64,000 nt of DNA from Micromonospora sp. NBC_01740 (GCF_035920365.1 NZ_CP109150.1:2914001-2978000); one strand, 5' to 3'; shown: positions 37,064 to 46,991, numbered from the stretch's first letter. A program made the numbers and translations. Notes: a model not told the origin generated them from the letters alone.

Positions 37064-38878
37064 TCAGATCGCCCGGACGGCCAGCAGCGCGACGTCGTCC
37101 TCCCGGTGGGGCGCGGCGGTCAACAGCAGGTCGCAGAACTCGCCCAGCGGCAGCCGGTCCGTACCGCCCAGCCGGGCGACCAGCTCGGTCATCCCCTCGT
37201 CGATGGACCGGTCCCGCCGCTCGATGAGGCCGTCGGTGTAGAGCAGCAGGGTGTCCCCGGTGGCCAGGTGGGCGTGCCGGCTGGTCCGCCGCACCGGACG
37301 GTTCAGCCCGAGCAGCGGCTCCGGCGTCCCGGCGAGCACCTCCACCGTGCCGCCGGCCCGCACCACGAGCGGCGCGGGGTGGCCCGCGTTGCACCAGGTG
37401 ACCCGCTGGCCGCCGGCGTCGTCGGCGCGCAGCCGCACCAGGGTGGCGGTGGCCGCGGCGGGGATGCGCAGCCCGCGAATCGTCTCGTCCAGGCGGCTCA
37501 TCAGCTTGTCGACCGCGTCGGGCCGGCCGTACGCGTTGCCCCGCACGAGGTTGCGCAGCTGTCCCATGGTCGCGGCGGCCTCGATGTCGTGCCCGGCCAC
37601 GTCGCCGATCGCCGCGATCAGCTCCCCGCCGGGCTGACGGAAGGCGTCGTACCAGTCGCCGCCGACCTCGACCCGGTCCGCCGCCGGCTGGTAGCGGGCG
37701 GCCAGTTCGAGGTCGTCGGTGACGGGCAGCCGCGGCAGCATGCTGTGTTGCAGGACGTGCGCGACGTGCCGCTGTTCGCCGTACATCCGGCTGTTGCCGA
37801 TCGCCTGTCCGGCCCGGCGGCCGATGTCCTCGGCGATGAGCAGGTCGCTGTCGTCGAAGTGCCGCCGTTGCGGCCCGTTGATCAGGGTGATGCAGCCCAG
37901 CACCCGCCCGGCGTCGGTGATCGGCACGCTGAGGTGCGAGGAGAAGCCGAGGCGGGCGGCGATCTCCGGCATCTCCGGCCCGATCGTGCCCCGCCGCACG
38001 TCGGCGAGGGTGGCGGCGCTGCCCAGCACGGGCCGCCCGGTACGCAGCACCGCCCGGGTGATCGAGTCGGGGCTCAGCCCCGTGCGCATCAGCTCGGCGA
38101 AGCGGGCGACGTCGGGGGCGCGGGCCGGGTCGCGGTGCGCGGCGGTCACGTCGCGCGGCGCCCCGTCGGGCCCGACCAGGGTCACCAGCGACCAGTCGGC
38201 CAGCAGCGGCACCATCGTGTCGCGCAGGCGGCGCAGCGCGGTGGCCACGTCGAGCGTCCCGGCCAGGGTCCCCGCCAGCCCGGCCAGCAGCTCCAGCCGG
38301 CCGTTGGCCTCCTCGGCGCGCCGCCGGGCCTGCTCGGCGCCCTCCAGGGCGATCCGCAGCCGCAGCTCCGAGGAGCAGGCGGCGGCCAGGTCGGCGAGCG
38401 TCCGCAACTGCTCGGCGGTCCAGTCGCGCGGCTTGTCGTCGATCGCGCAGAGCGACCCGAGGACGCGTCCCTCCAGGTCGGTCAGCGGCATCCCGGCGTA
38501 CGCCACCACGCCCAGCTCGGGCACGGCGAGGTTGTCCCGCAGGGCGGGATGGAGCCGGGCGTCCGGCAGCACCATCGGGGTGCCGAGGTCGACGACGTGC
38601 TGGCAGAACGAGTGGCTCAGCGGGGTCTGCCGCCGGGCGGCCCACGGCCGGGCCAGGCCCACCTCGCCGGGGAAGAACTGACGTTCGGCGTCGACCAGGG
38701 AGACCAGCGCGACCGGCACGTCGAGCAGGTCCCCGACCAGCCGGGCGAACCGGTCGAACGCCTCGTCGGGGGCGGCGGTCAGCCGGGTCTCGGCGAGGGA
38801 ACGCAGCCGGTCGGGATCGCGGAGCGCCGGGATCGGGTCGGCCCGCTCCGGGGTGTCGTCGCGGGAGCCGTCGGTCAT
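37064..38878 (-). CDS. GAF-GAF-PP2C (SpoIIE-type) serine phosphatase
   Basis: The 604-residue cytoplasmic signalling protein has two GAF sensor domains (about 20-165 and 190-345; [29 protein letters not shown] and [22 protein letters not shown]) and a C-terminal SpoIIE/RsbU-type PP2C domain ([64 protein letters not shown]) with the metal aspartates present. It would dephosphorylate an anti-anti-sigma factor. No RsbV/RsbW pair is adjacent. ATG 38878 has AGGTGGG upstream. Confidence 0.9.
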   Translation of the reverse strand: MTDGSRDDTPERADPIPALRDPDRLRSLAETRLTAAPDEAFDRFARLVGDLLDVPVALVSLVDAERQFFPGEVGLARPWAARRQTPLSHSFCQHVVDLGTPMVLPDARLHPALRDNLAVPELGVVAYAGMPLTDLEGRVLGSLCAIDDKPRDWTAEQLRTLADLAAACSSELRLRIALEGAEQARRRAEEANGRLELLAGLAGTLAGTLDVATALRRLRDTMVPLLADWSLVTLVGPDGAPRDVTAAHRDPARAPDVARFAELMRTGLSPDSITRAVLRTGRPVLGSAATLADVRRGTIGPEMPEIAARLGFSSHLSVPITDAGRVLGCITLINGPQRRHFDDSDLLIAEDIGRRAGQAIGNSRMYGEQRHVAHVLQHSMLPRLPVTDDLELAARYQPAADRVEVGGDWYDAFRQPGGELIAAIGDVAGHDIEAAATMGQLRNLVRGNAYGRPDAVDKLMSRLDETIRGLRIPAAATATLVRLRADDAGGQRVTWCNAGHPAPLVVRAGGTVEVLAGTPEPLLGLNRPVRRTSRHAHLATGDTLLLYTDGLIERRDRSIDEGMTELVARLGGTDRLPLGEFCDLLLTAAPHREDDVALLAVRAI

Positions 38879-39055
38879 TGACCCACCTGTCCGTGCCGGA
38901 TGGAGGCCGACCGGCACTCCGGTCCTCCCTTATACCCCCTCCGGACCAGAATCGACGCGGTCGCCGGAGCGTCGCCCTGATCACCTCAGCCGCGTCGGGC
39001 GGGCCCGTCCGGGTGCCGGGGGCCGCCCCGCGCGGCGGGCACCCTCGCCGGGGGC

Positions 39056-39061
39056 TATCGT
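39056..39061 (+). promoter_or_regulatory. -10 element (TATCGT) of the 2-hydroxyacid dehydrogenase gene
   Basis: TATCGT ends eight bases before the GTG 39070, again with no ribosome site, which suggests a leaderless message. Confidence 0.5.
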
Positions 39062-39069
39062 CGGCGGGC

Positions 39070-39996
39070 GTGAAGGTATGGATCCCGCACCAGGCCGGCC
39101 GGACGCTCCTCGGTGAGCTGCCGCCGGAGGTCACGGTCGAGGTGGCCGAGGACGTCTCCCGGCTCCCCTCGGAGGCTGCCGGCGTCCGGTTCTGGGTGCC
39201 GCCCTTCCTGGCCGGCGGGGACGCCACCGCCCTGCTGGGCGAGCTGCCCGACCTGGCGGTGGTGCAGCTCCTCTCCGCCGGGGCGGACGCGTGGGCCGGC
39301 CGGGTCCCGCCCGGCGTGACGCTCTGCGACGCCCGGGGGGTGCACGACCCGTCCACCGCCGAGTGGGTGGTCGCGGCGATCCTGTCCCAGTTGCGCGGCT
39401 TCCCGGCCCTCGCCCGCGCGCAGGCCCGGCGCGACTGGGCGTACGACGAGGTGGCCCCCACCGACGAGCTGACCGGCAAGCGGGTGCTGATCGTCGGGGC
39501 GGGCTCCATCGGCACGGCGGTGCGGGACCGGCTCGCGCCCTTCGAGGTGAGCTTCACGCTGGTGGCCCGGACCGCCCGCCCGGAGCAGGGCGTGCACGGC
39601 GTCGAGGAGCTGCCGGGGCTGCTTCCCGAGGCAGACGTGGTGGTGCTGCTGGTGCCGCTGACCGAGCACACCCGGGGGCTGGTCGACGAGAGGTTCCTCG
39701 CCGCGATGCGGGACGGCGCGCTGCTGGTCAACGCCGCCCGTGGGCCGGTGGCCCGGACTCAGGCACTGGTCGCCGAGCTGCGTACCGGCCGGATCTCGGC
39801 CGCGCTGGACGTCACCGATCCCGAGCCGCTGCCCGCCGACCACGAGCTGTGGGCGATGCCGAACGTGCTGCTCACCCCGCACGTGGCCGGATCGGTGCGC
39901 GGCCTGCTGCCGCGCGCGTACCGGCTGGTCGGCGACCAGGTCCGCCGGTTCGCCGCCGGCGAGCCGCTGATCAACACGGTGGTGGACGGCTACTGA
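39070..39996 (+). CDS. D-isomer 2-hydroxyacid dehydrogenase (NAD-dependent)
   Basis: The 308-residue enzyme has an NAD-binding Rossmann motif VLIVGAGSIGTAV (about 140-152). The catalytic trio is seen as Arg in VNAARGPVA, Glu in VTDPEPLPADHEL and His in LTPHVAGSVRG. It reduces 2-oxoacids or oxidises D-2-hydroxyacids; the exact substrate is not resolved. The N-terminus MKVWIPHQAGR starts at a GTG with no ribosome site. Confidence 0.9.
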   Translation: MKVWIPHQAGRTLLGELPPEVTVEVAEDVSRLPSEAAGVRFWVPPFLAGGDATALLGELPDLAVVQLLSAGADAWAGRVPPGVTLCDARGVHDPSTAEWVVAAILSQLRGFPALARAQARRDWAYDEVAPTDELTGKRVLIVGAGSIGTAVRDRLAPFEVSFTLVARTARPEQGVHGVEELPGLLPEADVVVLLVPLTEHTRGLVDERFLAAMRDGALLVNAARGPVARTQALVAELRTGRISAALDVTDPEPLPADHELWAMPNVLLTPHVAGSVRGLLPRAYRLVGDQVRRFAAGEPLINTVVDGY

Positions 39997-40017
39997 GCGG
40001 TGCCGGCGCGACGGTGC

Positions 40018-40395
40018 TCAGCCGGTCGCGCCGGGCAGGGCCTGGCCGGTGGCCGAGATCAGCCGGGGCAGGTCGGTGCCGCGTACGGCCGGCAGCGTGA
40101 CGCGCTGGCCGTCGTCGAGCCGGGCGACCGCCCGGCCGCGCGGGTCGGCGGCCAGCTCGACGACCCGGTCCCAGCTGATCCGGCGCTGCCCGACCAGCGC
40201 CCGCAGGCGCAGCTCGTGGGCGTCCGCGTCGGTGCCGGCCCGCCACGCCCACACCGTGACGGCGAGCGGGACGAGCAGCACCGGCAGCAGGTACCACCGG
40301 GCGCCGGCCACCGGCAGGGCACCGAAGAAGGCGACGATCGCGGCGGCCAGGATGGCCTGGTTGTGCCGGAAGTGGACGGTGTCGGAGCTGCTCAC
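40018..40395 (-). CDS. PH-like domain membrane protein
   Basis: The 125-residue protein has two N-terminal membrane helices (about 14-30 and 35-55) and a C-terminal bacterial PH-like beta domain (DADAHELRLRALVGQRRISWDRVVELAADPRGRAVARLDDGQRVTLPAV). GTG 40395 begins MSSSDTVHFRHNQA. It overlaps neither neighbour and converges with the 2-hydroxyacid dehydrogenase. The function is unknown. Confidence 0.78.
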   Translation of the reverse strand: MSSSDTVHFRHNQAILAAAIVAFFGALPVAGARWYLLPVLLVPLAVTVWAWRAGTDADAHELRLRALVGQRRISWDRVVELAADPRGRAVARLDDGQRVTLPAVRGTDLPRLISATGQALPGATG

Positions 40396-40599
40396 CCTCC
40401 GATGATCCCACCCCCGCCGGCCCCCGTACGCGCCGGGCGGCACCGGGGCGCACCGCGAGCGTCAGTGACGGGGATCACGGTCGACTCGGCGTCACCGCCT
40501 TCCTGTCCGCTCGTTCACGTCTGGTGGGCAGCGGACCGACCCCGGGTCCGGCGCCCCGCACCGTCGCACCGCCCGTGCCCCCTCACGAAGGCGACCGCC

Positions 40600-42870
40600 G
40601 TGCCCCTCGCGTACCCGCAACGCGCGTCCATCCCCCGTCCCACACTGCCGGACACCCTCGTCCTCGCCGCCGTCGCGCTGCTCCTGCTCGCCGGCGCGGC
40701 CGGTCGGGTGCCCGCCCTGGCCGTCGTGGCGCTGGCCGGCGCGGCCAGCTGCGCCCTGGCCGGCGCGCGGCTCTCCCGGCTCACCGCCGTCCCGCCGCCG
40801 ACCCTCGCACCGGTCCCCACCCGGTCCCGCGCCGCCCGCCGGCGCGCGGCGCCGCCCCGACGCGTCGCCGTGCTGCTCGACGCCGCGGTCGTGACGGCGG
40901 GGCTCACCGCCGCAGTGCTCCCGCTCGCCGAACCGGGCCGACGCTCCGCCGTCGTCGTGTCGGGGCTCGCCGCCTCCGCCGCGTTGTTCGTCGCGGGTCT
41001 GCCTCCGGCGGCGCGGCGACCCCGCCCGTCCGCCCGGGTCCGGCTCCGTGGGGCCGTCGACGCGACCGCCGCCGGCCTGGGGCTGGTCCTCGCCGGCTGG
41101 CTGCTGCTGCCCCGCGACGCCCTCGACCCGCCGGTGCGGTTCGCCGTTGCCGTGGTCCTGGGCGGCCTCGCGCTCGCCGTGCTCATGGTGCTGACCGGGC
41201 CGCAGCGGCGGACCGGCGCGGCCCGCTGCCGGGGCGGGGCGGCGCTCACCCTGTCCGGGCTGGTGGTGCTGGCCGTCCTGCAGACGGGCACGGCACCAGA
41301 ACGGGCGGCGCTGGTGTCCGTACCCCCGCTGGTGGGTGGGGTGCTGCTGACGGCGGCGGGGGCGCGGCGGGCGACCCGTCCGGAGCCCGACCCGCCCGCC
41401 CCGCCGACCAGGGTGTGGCCCCGGGCCGTGGTCCCGGCCGCCGCGGCGGTGGCGGCCGTCGGATGGCAGCTCCGCGACGGCGGGCCGCCGGACCTCACCG
41501 CGGTCCTGCTCGCGCTCGCGCTGGCCCCGCCGTTGGTGCTTCGCGACCTGCTCCGGGCGCACGATCCGGCGCAGCCGACCGGCCCCGGCGACCCGCCGGT
41601 CGGGCACCGCCCGGCGGACCCGGACCGGTCCGGCGCGCCCGTGGACCGGCCGGCGCTGCTGCGGGCCCTCGCCGCCCTCCGGAACGCGCCGGCCCCCGCC
41701 GGCGCGCTGCTCGTCGTCGACCTCGACGGACCCGGCCCCGCCTCCGACGGGCACCAGGGCCGCGAGGACGTGCTGGCCGAGGTGCTCCGCCGGGCCCGCG
41801 CGGTGGTCGGCCCCCGGGACCTGCTCGCGGACGTCACCGCCACCGGCTTCGCCGTGGTGACCGAGGTCGGGCCGGTGCTGGCGTACGCGCTGGGCACCCG
41901 GCTGCTCGCCGCGCTCACCGAGCCGTACCGCGCGGCGGGCGGGCTGCTGCGGCTGCGGGCCGGCATCGGGCTCGCCGAGATCGGCAACGGCGGCCCGGAG
42001 GACGTGCTGCGCCAGGCGGACCTGGCCCGGCGGCGGGCCGTTCAGCTCGGCCGGGACCGGGTCGAGTGGTACGACGCCTACCTGGAGGAGCAGCTCGTCC
42101 GTCGGCTCGACCTGGAACGGGAGCTGCCCGGGGCGGTCGCCCGGGGCGAGTTGGACCTCGTCTACCAGCCGGTGCTCGACCTGACCGACCGGCAGCCGGT
42201 CGGCACGGAGGCGCTGCTGCGCTGGCGCAGCCCGGTGCTCGGCACGGTGCTTCCCGCCGAGTTCCTGCCGGTGGCCGAGGACCTCGACATCGTGGGCGAG
42301 CTGGGCTGCTGGGTGCTGGACCGGGCCTGCCGGCAGCTCGCCGCCTGGTCGGCGGGGAGCCGGCAGCTCTGGATGGCGGTGAACGTGACCGTCCGGGAGC
42401 TGACCTTCCCCGACTTCGTGCCGCGAACGGCGGCCGTGCTCGACGCGTACGGGTTGTCGCCGGACCGGCTGGTGGTCGAGGTGGCGGAGCCCCGGGTGGG
42501 TGCCGAGCTGCCGACGGTGGTGGCCCGGCTGGCCGGGCTGCGCTCGCTGGGCGTGCGCACCGCGCTGGACGACTTCCGGGCCGAGCACGCCTCGCTGGCG
42601 CAGCTCCGCCGGTTGCCGATCGACCTGCTCAAGGTCGGCCCGCAGCTGGTGGACCCGGCGGACCCGCAGCGCCCGCTGATCGACGTGGTGGTGAACGTGG
42701 GGGACCGGCTGGGGCTGGACATCGTGGCCGAGGAGTTGGAGTCGGCGAGCCTGGTCGACGGCGCGCGGGGGGCCGGCTGCCGGTACGGGCAGGGCTTCGC
42801 GCTGGCCCGCCCGGCCACCGCCGAGCGGGTCGAGGCGTACTTCGAGGAGTTCCCGTCGGCCTCGCGCTGA
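40600..42870 (+). CDS. Membrane protein with degenerate GGDEF and EAL domains
   Basis: The 756-residue protein starts with about eight membrane helices (15-330) and a disordered stretch. A GGDEF-like domain follows in which the motif is replaced by ATGFAVV (near 416), so it cannot make c-di-GMP. The EAL domain keeps TEALLRW, VNVTVREL, VVEVAEP and GQGFALARP, but loop 6 is DDFRAEHAS instead of DDFGTGYSS, and KVGPQ replaces KIDxxF. It probably acts as a c-di-GMP sensor or weak phosphodiesterase. GTG 40600 follows GAAGGCG. The gene is divergent from the PH-domain gene. Confidence 0.85.
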   Translation: MPLAYPQRASIPRPTLPDTLVLAAVALLLLAGAAGRVPALAVVALAGAASCALAGARLSRLTAVPPPTLAPVPTRSRAARRRAAPPRRVAVLLDAAVVTAGLTAAVLPLAEPGRRSAVVVSGLAASAALFVAGLPPAARRPRPSARVRLRGAVDATAAGLGLVLAGWLLLPRDALDPPVRFAVAVVLGGLALAVLMVLTGPQRRTGAARCRGGAALTLSGLVVLAVLQTGTAPERAALVSVPPLVGGVLLTAAGARRATRPEPDPPAPPTRVWPRAVVPAAAAVAAVGWQLRDGGPPDLTAVLLALALAPPLVLRDLLRAHDPAQPTGPGDPPVGHRPADPDRSGAPVDRPALLRALAALRNAPAPAGALLVVDLDGPGPASDGHQGREDVLAEVLRRARAVVGPRDLLADVTATGFAVVTEVGPVLAYALGTRLLAALTEPYRAAGGLLRLRAGIGLAEIGNGGPEDVLRQADLARRRAVQLGRDRVEWYDAYLEEQLVRRLDLERELPGAVARGELDLVYQPVLDLTDRQPVGTEALLRWRSPVLGTVLPAEFLPVAEDLDIVGELGCWVLDRACRQLAAWSAGSRQLWMAVNVTVRELTFPDFVPRTAAVLDAYGLSPDRLVVEVAEPRVGAELPTVVARLAGLRSLGVRTALDDFRAEHASLAQLRRLPIDLLKVGPQLVDPADPQRPLIDVVVNVGDRLGLDIVAEELESASLVDGARGAGCRYGQGFALARPATAERVEAYFEEFPSASR

Positions 42871-42902
42871 CCGGGCGGCGACGTTCCCCCGCCCCCGCCT
42901 GG

Positions 42903-42923
42903 TTGACTCTGACACCGTGTCAG
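42903..42923 (+). promoter_or_regulatory. MerR-type promoter/operator upstream of the MerR gene
   Basis: TTGACT (42903-42908) overlaps a perfect palindrome CTGACAC-C-GTGTCAG (42909-42923), 20 bases before the ATG at 42944. This is the arrangement of an autoregulated MerR operator, with dyad symmetry at the promoter. Confidence 0.6.
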
Positions 42924-42943
42924 GGCCGAACGTGTGAGGGGCC

Positions 42944-43768
42944 ATGTTCACCATCGGAGACTTCGCCAGGCTCGGCCGCGTGTCGGTCCGCATGCTGCGT
43001 CACTACGACAGCATCGGGCTGCTCCGCCCGGCCGCCGTGGACCCGCACACCGGGTACCGGTCCTACCGGGCCGAGCAGCTCCGCCGGCTCAACCGGGTGA
43101 TCGCCCTCAAGGAACTGGGACTCACCCTCGGGCAGGTGCGGGCGATCATCGACGACGCCGTCGAGGTCGCCGAACTGCGCGGCATGCTGCGGCTGCGCCG
43201 GTCCCAGCTGGAGGCTCAACTGGCGGCCGACACCGCCCGCCTGGCCGGGGTCGAGGCGAGGCTCCGCATGATCGAGACGGAGGGGCGGATGACCAGCCAG
43301 GACGTCGTACTCAAGGAACTGCCCGCGGTCCGGGTGGCGGAGCTGACCGGGGTGGCCCGCAGCTACGAGACGCCGGACATCTCCACGGTGATCCAGCCGC
43401 TCTACCCGGAGCTGTTCCGGCGCCTCGGCTCGGCGGGCGTCGTGCCCTCCGGCCCGGGGCTGGCCTGGTACGAGGCGACGGGGGAGGGCGAATCCGTCGT
43501 GGTGCACGCCGGGGTGACGGTGGCCGCCGACCCCTCGGCGGCCCGGGACTTCGGCGTCGTCGACCTGCCCGCGGTGCCCACCGCGGCGACGATCATCCAT
43601 CACGGGCCGATGGACGAGGTGGAGGGCAGCATCCAGGTGCTCGCCACCTGGATCGAGGCGAACGGCTGGCGGGCCGACGGGTACACCCGCGAGTTGTACC
43701 TGGACTACTGCCCGGACGAGCCCGAGAAGGGCGTCACCGAACTCCAGTTGCCGGTGGTCGCGGCGTGA
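42944..43768 (+). CDS. MerR family regulator with GyrI-like effector domain
   Basis: The 274-residue regulator has a MerR winged helix (MFTIGDFARLGRVSVRMLRHYDSIGLLRPAAVDPHTGYRSYRAEQL, 1-46) and a coiled-coil dimerisation helix (about 75-115). The C-terminal GyrI-like domain (LPAVRVAELTGVARSYETPDISTVIQPLY ... ELYLDYCPDEPEKGVTELQLPV) binds small hydrophobic ligands in BmrR and related proteins. It probably controls itself through the palindrome at 42909-42923. No efflux pump lies beside it, so targets are elsewhere. GAGGGG lies before the ATG. Confidence 0.9.
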   Translation: MFTIGDFARLGRVSVRMLRHYDSIGLLRPAAVDPHTGYRSYRAEQLRRLNRVIALKELGLTLGQVRAIIDDAVEVAELRGMLRLRRSQLEAQLAADTARLAGVEARLRMIETEGRMTSQDVVLKELPAVRVAELTGVARSYETPDISTVIQPLYPELFRRLGSAGVVPSGPGLAWYEATGEGESVVVHAGVTVAADPSAARDFGVVDLPAVPTAATIIHHGPMDEVEGSIQVLATWIEANGWRADGYTRELYLDYCPDEPEKGVTELQLPVVAA

Positions 43769-43770
43769 GC

Positions 43771-43802
43771 GGCGGCCCGACCCGGGTGCGGGTCGGGCCG
43801 CC
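43771..43802 (+). terminator. Hairpin after the MerR gene
   Basis: A perfect 13-bp stem (43771-43783 with 43790-43802) around a six-base loop begins three bases after the MerR stop. It is a likely terminator of that gene. Confidence 0.7.
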
Positions 43803-43805
43803 GGT

Positions 43806-43842
43806 GGTGTCGGAGGCGGCCGGTCCGGCCGCCTTCGACACC
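43806..43842 (-). terminator. Second back-to-back hairpin, at the end of the amylase gene
   Basis: A 16-bp stem (43806-43821 with 43827-43842, one G-T pair) lies five bases beyond the amylase stop codon on the minus strand and immediately next to the MerR hairpin. The two separate the convergent genes. Confidence 0.7.
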
Positions 43843-43846
43843 GGCG

Positions 43847-46800
43847 TCACCGCAGGTAGGGGCCGGTGTCGCCGACCTTGCCCGGCGCCGGGTTGCCCGG
43901 CAGGTCCAGCACGTACACCCGCAGGTTGCCCTGTCCGCTGACCGTCGCCGTCAGGGTCCCGTTGGTGACCGTCCGGACGTCGCCGGTGACCGCGTCGGTG
44001 TAGCGGCCGTTGGGCACGCCGGTGAACGTCGCGCTCCCGGAGACCGTGACCAGCGCGAAGCTGTCCAGGCCGCCGGCGGTGAAGCGCCGCTTGTACGCCA
44101 TGGAGTTGCCGCTGATCCCCTCGGTCGAGTACTGCCCCTTCTGCAGGGCCGGCACTGCCCGGCGGATCAGGTTGAGCCGCTGCACGTGCTTGACCAGCGG
44201 CTTGTCCAGCGTGCTGGCCACGGGGCCGGTGGCCGAGGCGACCCGGCCGAAGCCCGCCGCGGTGACCGTGCCCGCCAGGTGACCGCCGTAGTAGGCGCGC
44301 CCGGTGGTGGCCAGCGGGCAGGTCGGCCCGCAGTCGATCTTCGCGCCCTTCTGGAACTCGATCTCCGAGCCGTAGTAGAGCGTCGGGATCCCCCGGAACG
44401 TCCACATGAGGCTCATGTTCTCCGCCCAGGCGCCGGTGCCCCCGGTGTAGCGGGTGTTCGACTTGTTCGGGCCGTAGTCGTGGCTGTCGACGTACACGAC
44501 GTTGTAGGTCGCGTCGTTGTAGCTGTCGTCGGAGTCCTTGCCGTTGCCGAAGGCGTTGTTCGCGTCGCCGAAGTTCATGTGCATGCGCATGTCGATGACG
44601 TTCATGCCGGAGAACTTCGAGCGGTCCGGCGCGTGGTAGGTGTTCCCGCGCAGGAACGCGTTGTCGCTGGTCGGCTGCCCGTTCGGGCCGAGCAGCTGCT
44701 CGTGGTCGTACTGCTCGATGGCGGCGCGCACGTCGTCGGGGCTGTACTCCTTGCGCTCCTTCCAGGTGAAGAACTGCGCCGAGTGGTTCACCGAGCCCCG
44801 GTTCCACTTGTCGTTGACGAACGCGGCGACCTCACCGAAGACGTAGAAGTCCCGGCCCTTCTCGCCGTGCCTGGCCAGCGCGTGCTGCTGGATCGCCGGC
44901 AGGAAGCGCCGGTTCCAGGTGACGCGGGGGATGTGCACGGCGGTGTCGATGCGGAAGCCGTCGACCCCCATGTCGATGAACTTGTTGTACGTGTCGATCA
45001 GGTACTTCTGCACGGTGGCGTTCTCGGTGTTGAAGTCGGCCAGGTCCTCGTGCAGCCAGCAGCTACGTGAGTCCTCGCCCTCCCAGTTGCCGATCCAGCA
45101 CTGGTGGTACAGGTCGGCCGGGAAGAGCTTGCTGGTCGGGGTCGGCCACTGGCACTCGTAGAGGCGGAAGCCCTCGGGGCTGGTGCCGGCCGGGGCACCC
45201 CAACGCGGGCACTGGTTGCCGGTCGGCGCGGTGGTCGACCAGACGTCGCCGTTGTAGGGCCGTCCCTTGGCGAGGGCATTCTGCGCCGGGGTCAGCTCCG
45301 GGTCGGTGCCGGGGTGCTCGACCATGGGGTCGTACGAGCGGCCCGGCTCCTGCTTGCTGTACATCCACTTCCACTGCTCGTCGCGGGCGCCGTACACCGT
45401 GGGGGTGAACAGGCCCTTGGCGCCCCAGCGGGAGCTGTGGTTGTAGACCACGTCCTGGAAGACCTTGATCCCCTTGGCGTGCGCGGCGTTGATCAGGTCC
45501 TGGTAGCTCGCGCCGGGGCTCTCCAGCCGCGGGTCGACCCGCTGGAAGTCCCAGCCGTGGTAGCCGTGGAAGTCGTAGTCGGACCGGTTCAGCACGACCG
45601 GGGTGATCCAGAGGGCGGAGAAGCCGAGCCCCTTGACGTAGTCGAGCTTGTCGATCAGGCCCTTGAAGTCGCCGCGGAACATCGGGTCGTCGTTGGCCGC
45701 GTTGCCCGACTTGACGTGCTGGCTGCCGCCCCGGTTGTTGGTGGCGTCGCCGTCGGCGAACCGGGCGGTCATCACGAAGTAGATGCTGTCCTCGCGGGGG
45801 TCGCCGCCGAGCGGGGTGCCGGCCGCGGGCGGGGGCGTGCTGGTGCCGGTGGTGACCGCCACGGGGGCACTGGCCGGGGAGGTGTTGCCGGCCGCGTCGT
45901 ACGCCCGGACGGTGTACTCGTAGCGGGTCTGCGGGCTCAGCGCGTCGTCGACGTGGCCGGTACCGGCGGTGGTCACCGTGACGGTGCCCTGCGACCCGCC
46001 GGTGCGGGTGAGCCGGTAGCCGGTGACCCCGCGGTCGTCGGTGGCCGCGGCCCAGGAGACCGCGACGCGCAGCCCGTTCGCGGTCGCGCCCAGCCCGGTG
46101 GGGGTGGACGGCGCGGTGGTGTCCGGCGTGTCGGGCGGGCACGGTGCGGCCGCGCCGGCGGTCACCACCCCCGCCTTGACGGTGCTCACCCCGGCGCCCA
46201 GGGTGTAGTCCGCGCCGTTGTTGTTGTCCCAGGCGCCGGCGCCGTTGTTGAACGCCGCCCGGAGCGTGGCGGCGGTGCCGAGGTCGACCACCCGGCGGGC
46301 CCATCCGGCGCAGCCGGCCTGCATCGGCGCGCCGGGGACGGTGGTCCAGGCCCCGCCCGCGGGCTGGTAGTGGATGTTCGCGGCGGCCCAGCCCCTGGTC
46401 CCGACGTGGTACCAGACGTCGGCCGTCCGGCCGGCCGGCGGGTTCGACGGGGTGGGCGTGGGCGAGGGGGTGCCGGCACAGGGGTCGCCCGTGCCGACCA
46501 CGCCGTCCGCGACGGTCACCGTCCCGGTGCCGGTGCGGTAGTTCGCGCCCCGGTTGTTGTCCCAGGTGGCGCCGTTGTGGTTGAACACCACCTGGAGGCC
46601 GGTGGCGGTACCGGCGTCGATGGTGCGTTTGCGCCAGCCGGCGCACGCCGCCTCCATCGCCACCCCGGGCACGGCCGTCCACGCGCCGCCGTCCGGCGCG
46701 TAGTGGACGTTGACCTGGCCGGTCCAGGTGGCGGCGGGTCGGTAGTAGACGGTCACGGAGTTCGCGGCGGAGGCGGTGCTGAGCGGGGCCAGCCCGACGG

Positions 46801-46861
46801 CGATCCCGGCGGCCAGCGCGGCCGCGATCGTCCGTCGTCGTCGTCCGGTGCTGGGATGCAT
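43847..46861 (-). CDS. Secreted GH13 alpha-amylase with two CBM25-like modules
   Basis: The 1004-residue exoenzyme degrades starch-like glucans. It has a signal peptide (cleavage near ASA-AN, about 33), two starch-binding modules (about 35-115 and 145-230, with VTVYYRPAATWTGQVNVHY and WDNNRGANY, WDNNNGADY), a fibronectin III domain (250-335) and the GH13 catalytic domain (350-870). The catalytic Asp, Glu and Asp fit RIDTAVHI (about 639), FGEVAAF (about 677) and VDSHDYG (about 794). The C-terminal beta domain is about 910-1004. A CTTGCA-repeat operator lies upstream (46992-47011). The exact specificity (amylase or pullulanase type) is not settled. Confidence 0.93.
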   Translation of the reverse strand: MHPSTGRRRRTIAAALAAGIAVGLAPLSTASAANSVTVYYRPAATWTGQVNVHYAPDGGAWTAVPGVAMEAACAGWRKRTIDAGTATGLQVVFNHNGATWDNNRGANYRTGTGTVTVADGVVGTGDPCAGTPSPTPTPSNPPAGRTADVWYHVGTRGWAAANIHYQPAGGAWTTVPGAPMQAGCAGWARRVVDLGTAATLRAAFNNGAGAWDNNNGADYTLGAGVSTVKAGVVTAGAAAPCPPDTPDTTAPSTPTGLGATANGLRVAVSWAAATDDRGVTGYRLTRTGGSQGTVTVTTAGTGHVDDALSPQTRYEYTVRAYDAAGNTSPASAPVAVTTGTSTPPPAAGTPLGGDPREDSIYFVMTARFADGDATNNRGGSQHVKSGNAANDDPMFRGDFKGLIDKLDYVKGLGFSALWITPVVLNRSDYDFHGYHGWDFQRVDPRLESPGASYQDLINAAHAKGIKVFQDVVYNHSSRWGAKGLFTPTVYGARDEQWKWMYSKQEPGRSYDPMVEHPGTDPELTPAQNALAKGRPYNGDVWSTTAPTGNQCPRWGAPAGTSPEGFRLYECQWPTPTSKLFPADLYHQCWIGNWEGEDSRSCWLHEDLADFNTENATVQKYLIDTYNKFIDMGVDGFRIDTAVHIPRVTWNRRFLPAIQQHALARHGEKGRDFYVFGEVAAFVNDKWNRGSVNHSAQFFTWKERKEYSPDDVRAAIEQYDHEQLLGPNGQPTSDNAFLRGNTYHAPDRSKFSGMNVIDMRMHMNFGDANNAFGNGKDSDDSYNDATYNVVYVDSHDYGPNKSNTRYTGGTGAWAENMSLMWTFRGIPTLYYGSEIEFQKGAKIDCGPTCPLATTGRAYYGGHLAGTVTAAGFGRVASATGPVASTLDKPLVKHVQRLNLIRRAVPALQKGQYSTEGISGNSMAYKRRFTAGGLDSFALVTVSGSATFTGVPNGRYTDAVTGDVRTVTNGTLTATVSGQGNLRVYVLDLPGNPAPGKVGDTGPYLR

Positions 46862-46941
46862 CGGAGCTCCTCGGGGGTGGTAGTCGGCGAGGGCCGAGGG
46901 GGACGGGGTGCCTTGCGTGACAGCCGTCGACTGTGGGGGAT

Positions 46942-46978
46942 TGTCCGGACCGGACAGTGACGTGACGGATCACGTCAC
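46942..46978. promoter_or_regulatory. Two adjacent palindromes upstream of the amylase gene
   Basis: TGTCCGG-A-CCGGACA (46942-46956) touches GTGACGTGA-CGGA-TCACGTCAC (46957-46978). Both are perfect and lie 81-117 bases before the amylase ATG, near where its promoter should be. Their protein partner is unknown. Confidence 0.5.
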
Positions 46979-46991
46979 AGGATGACGAATG

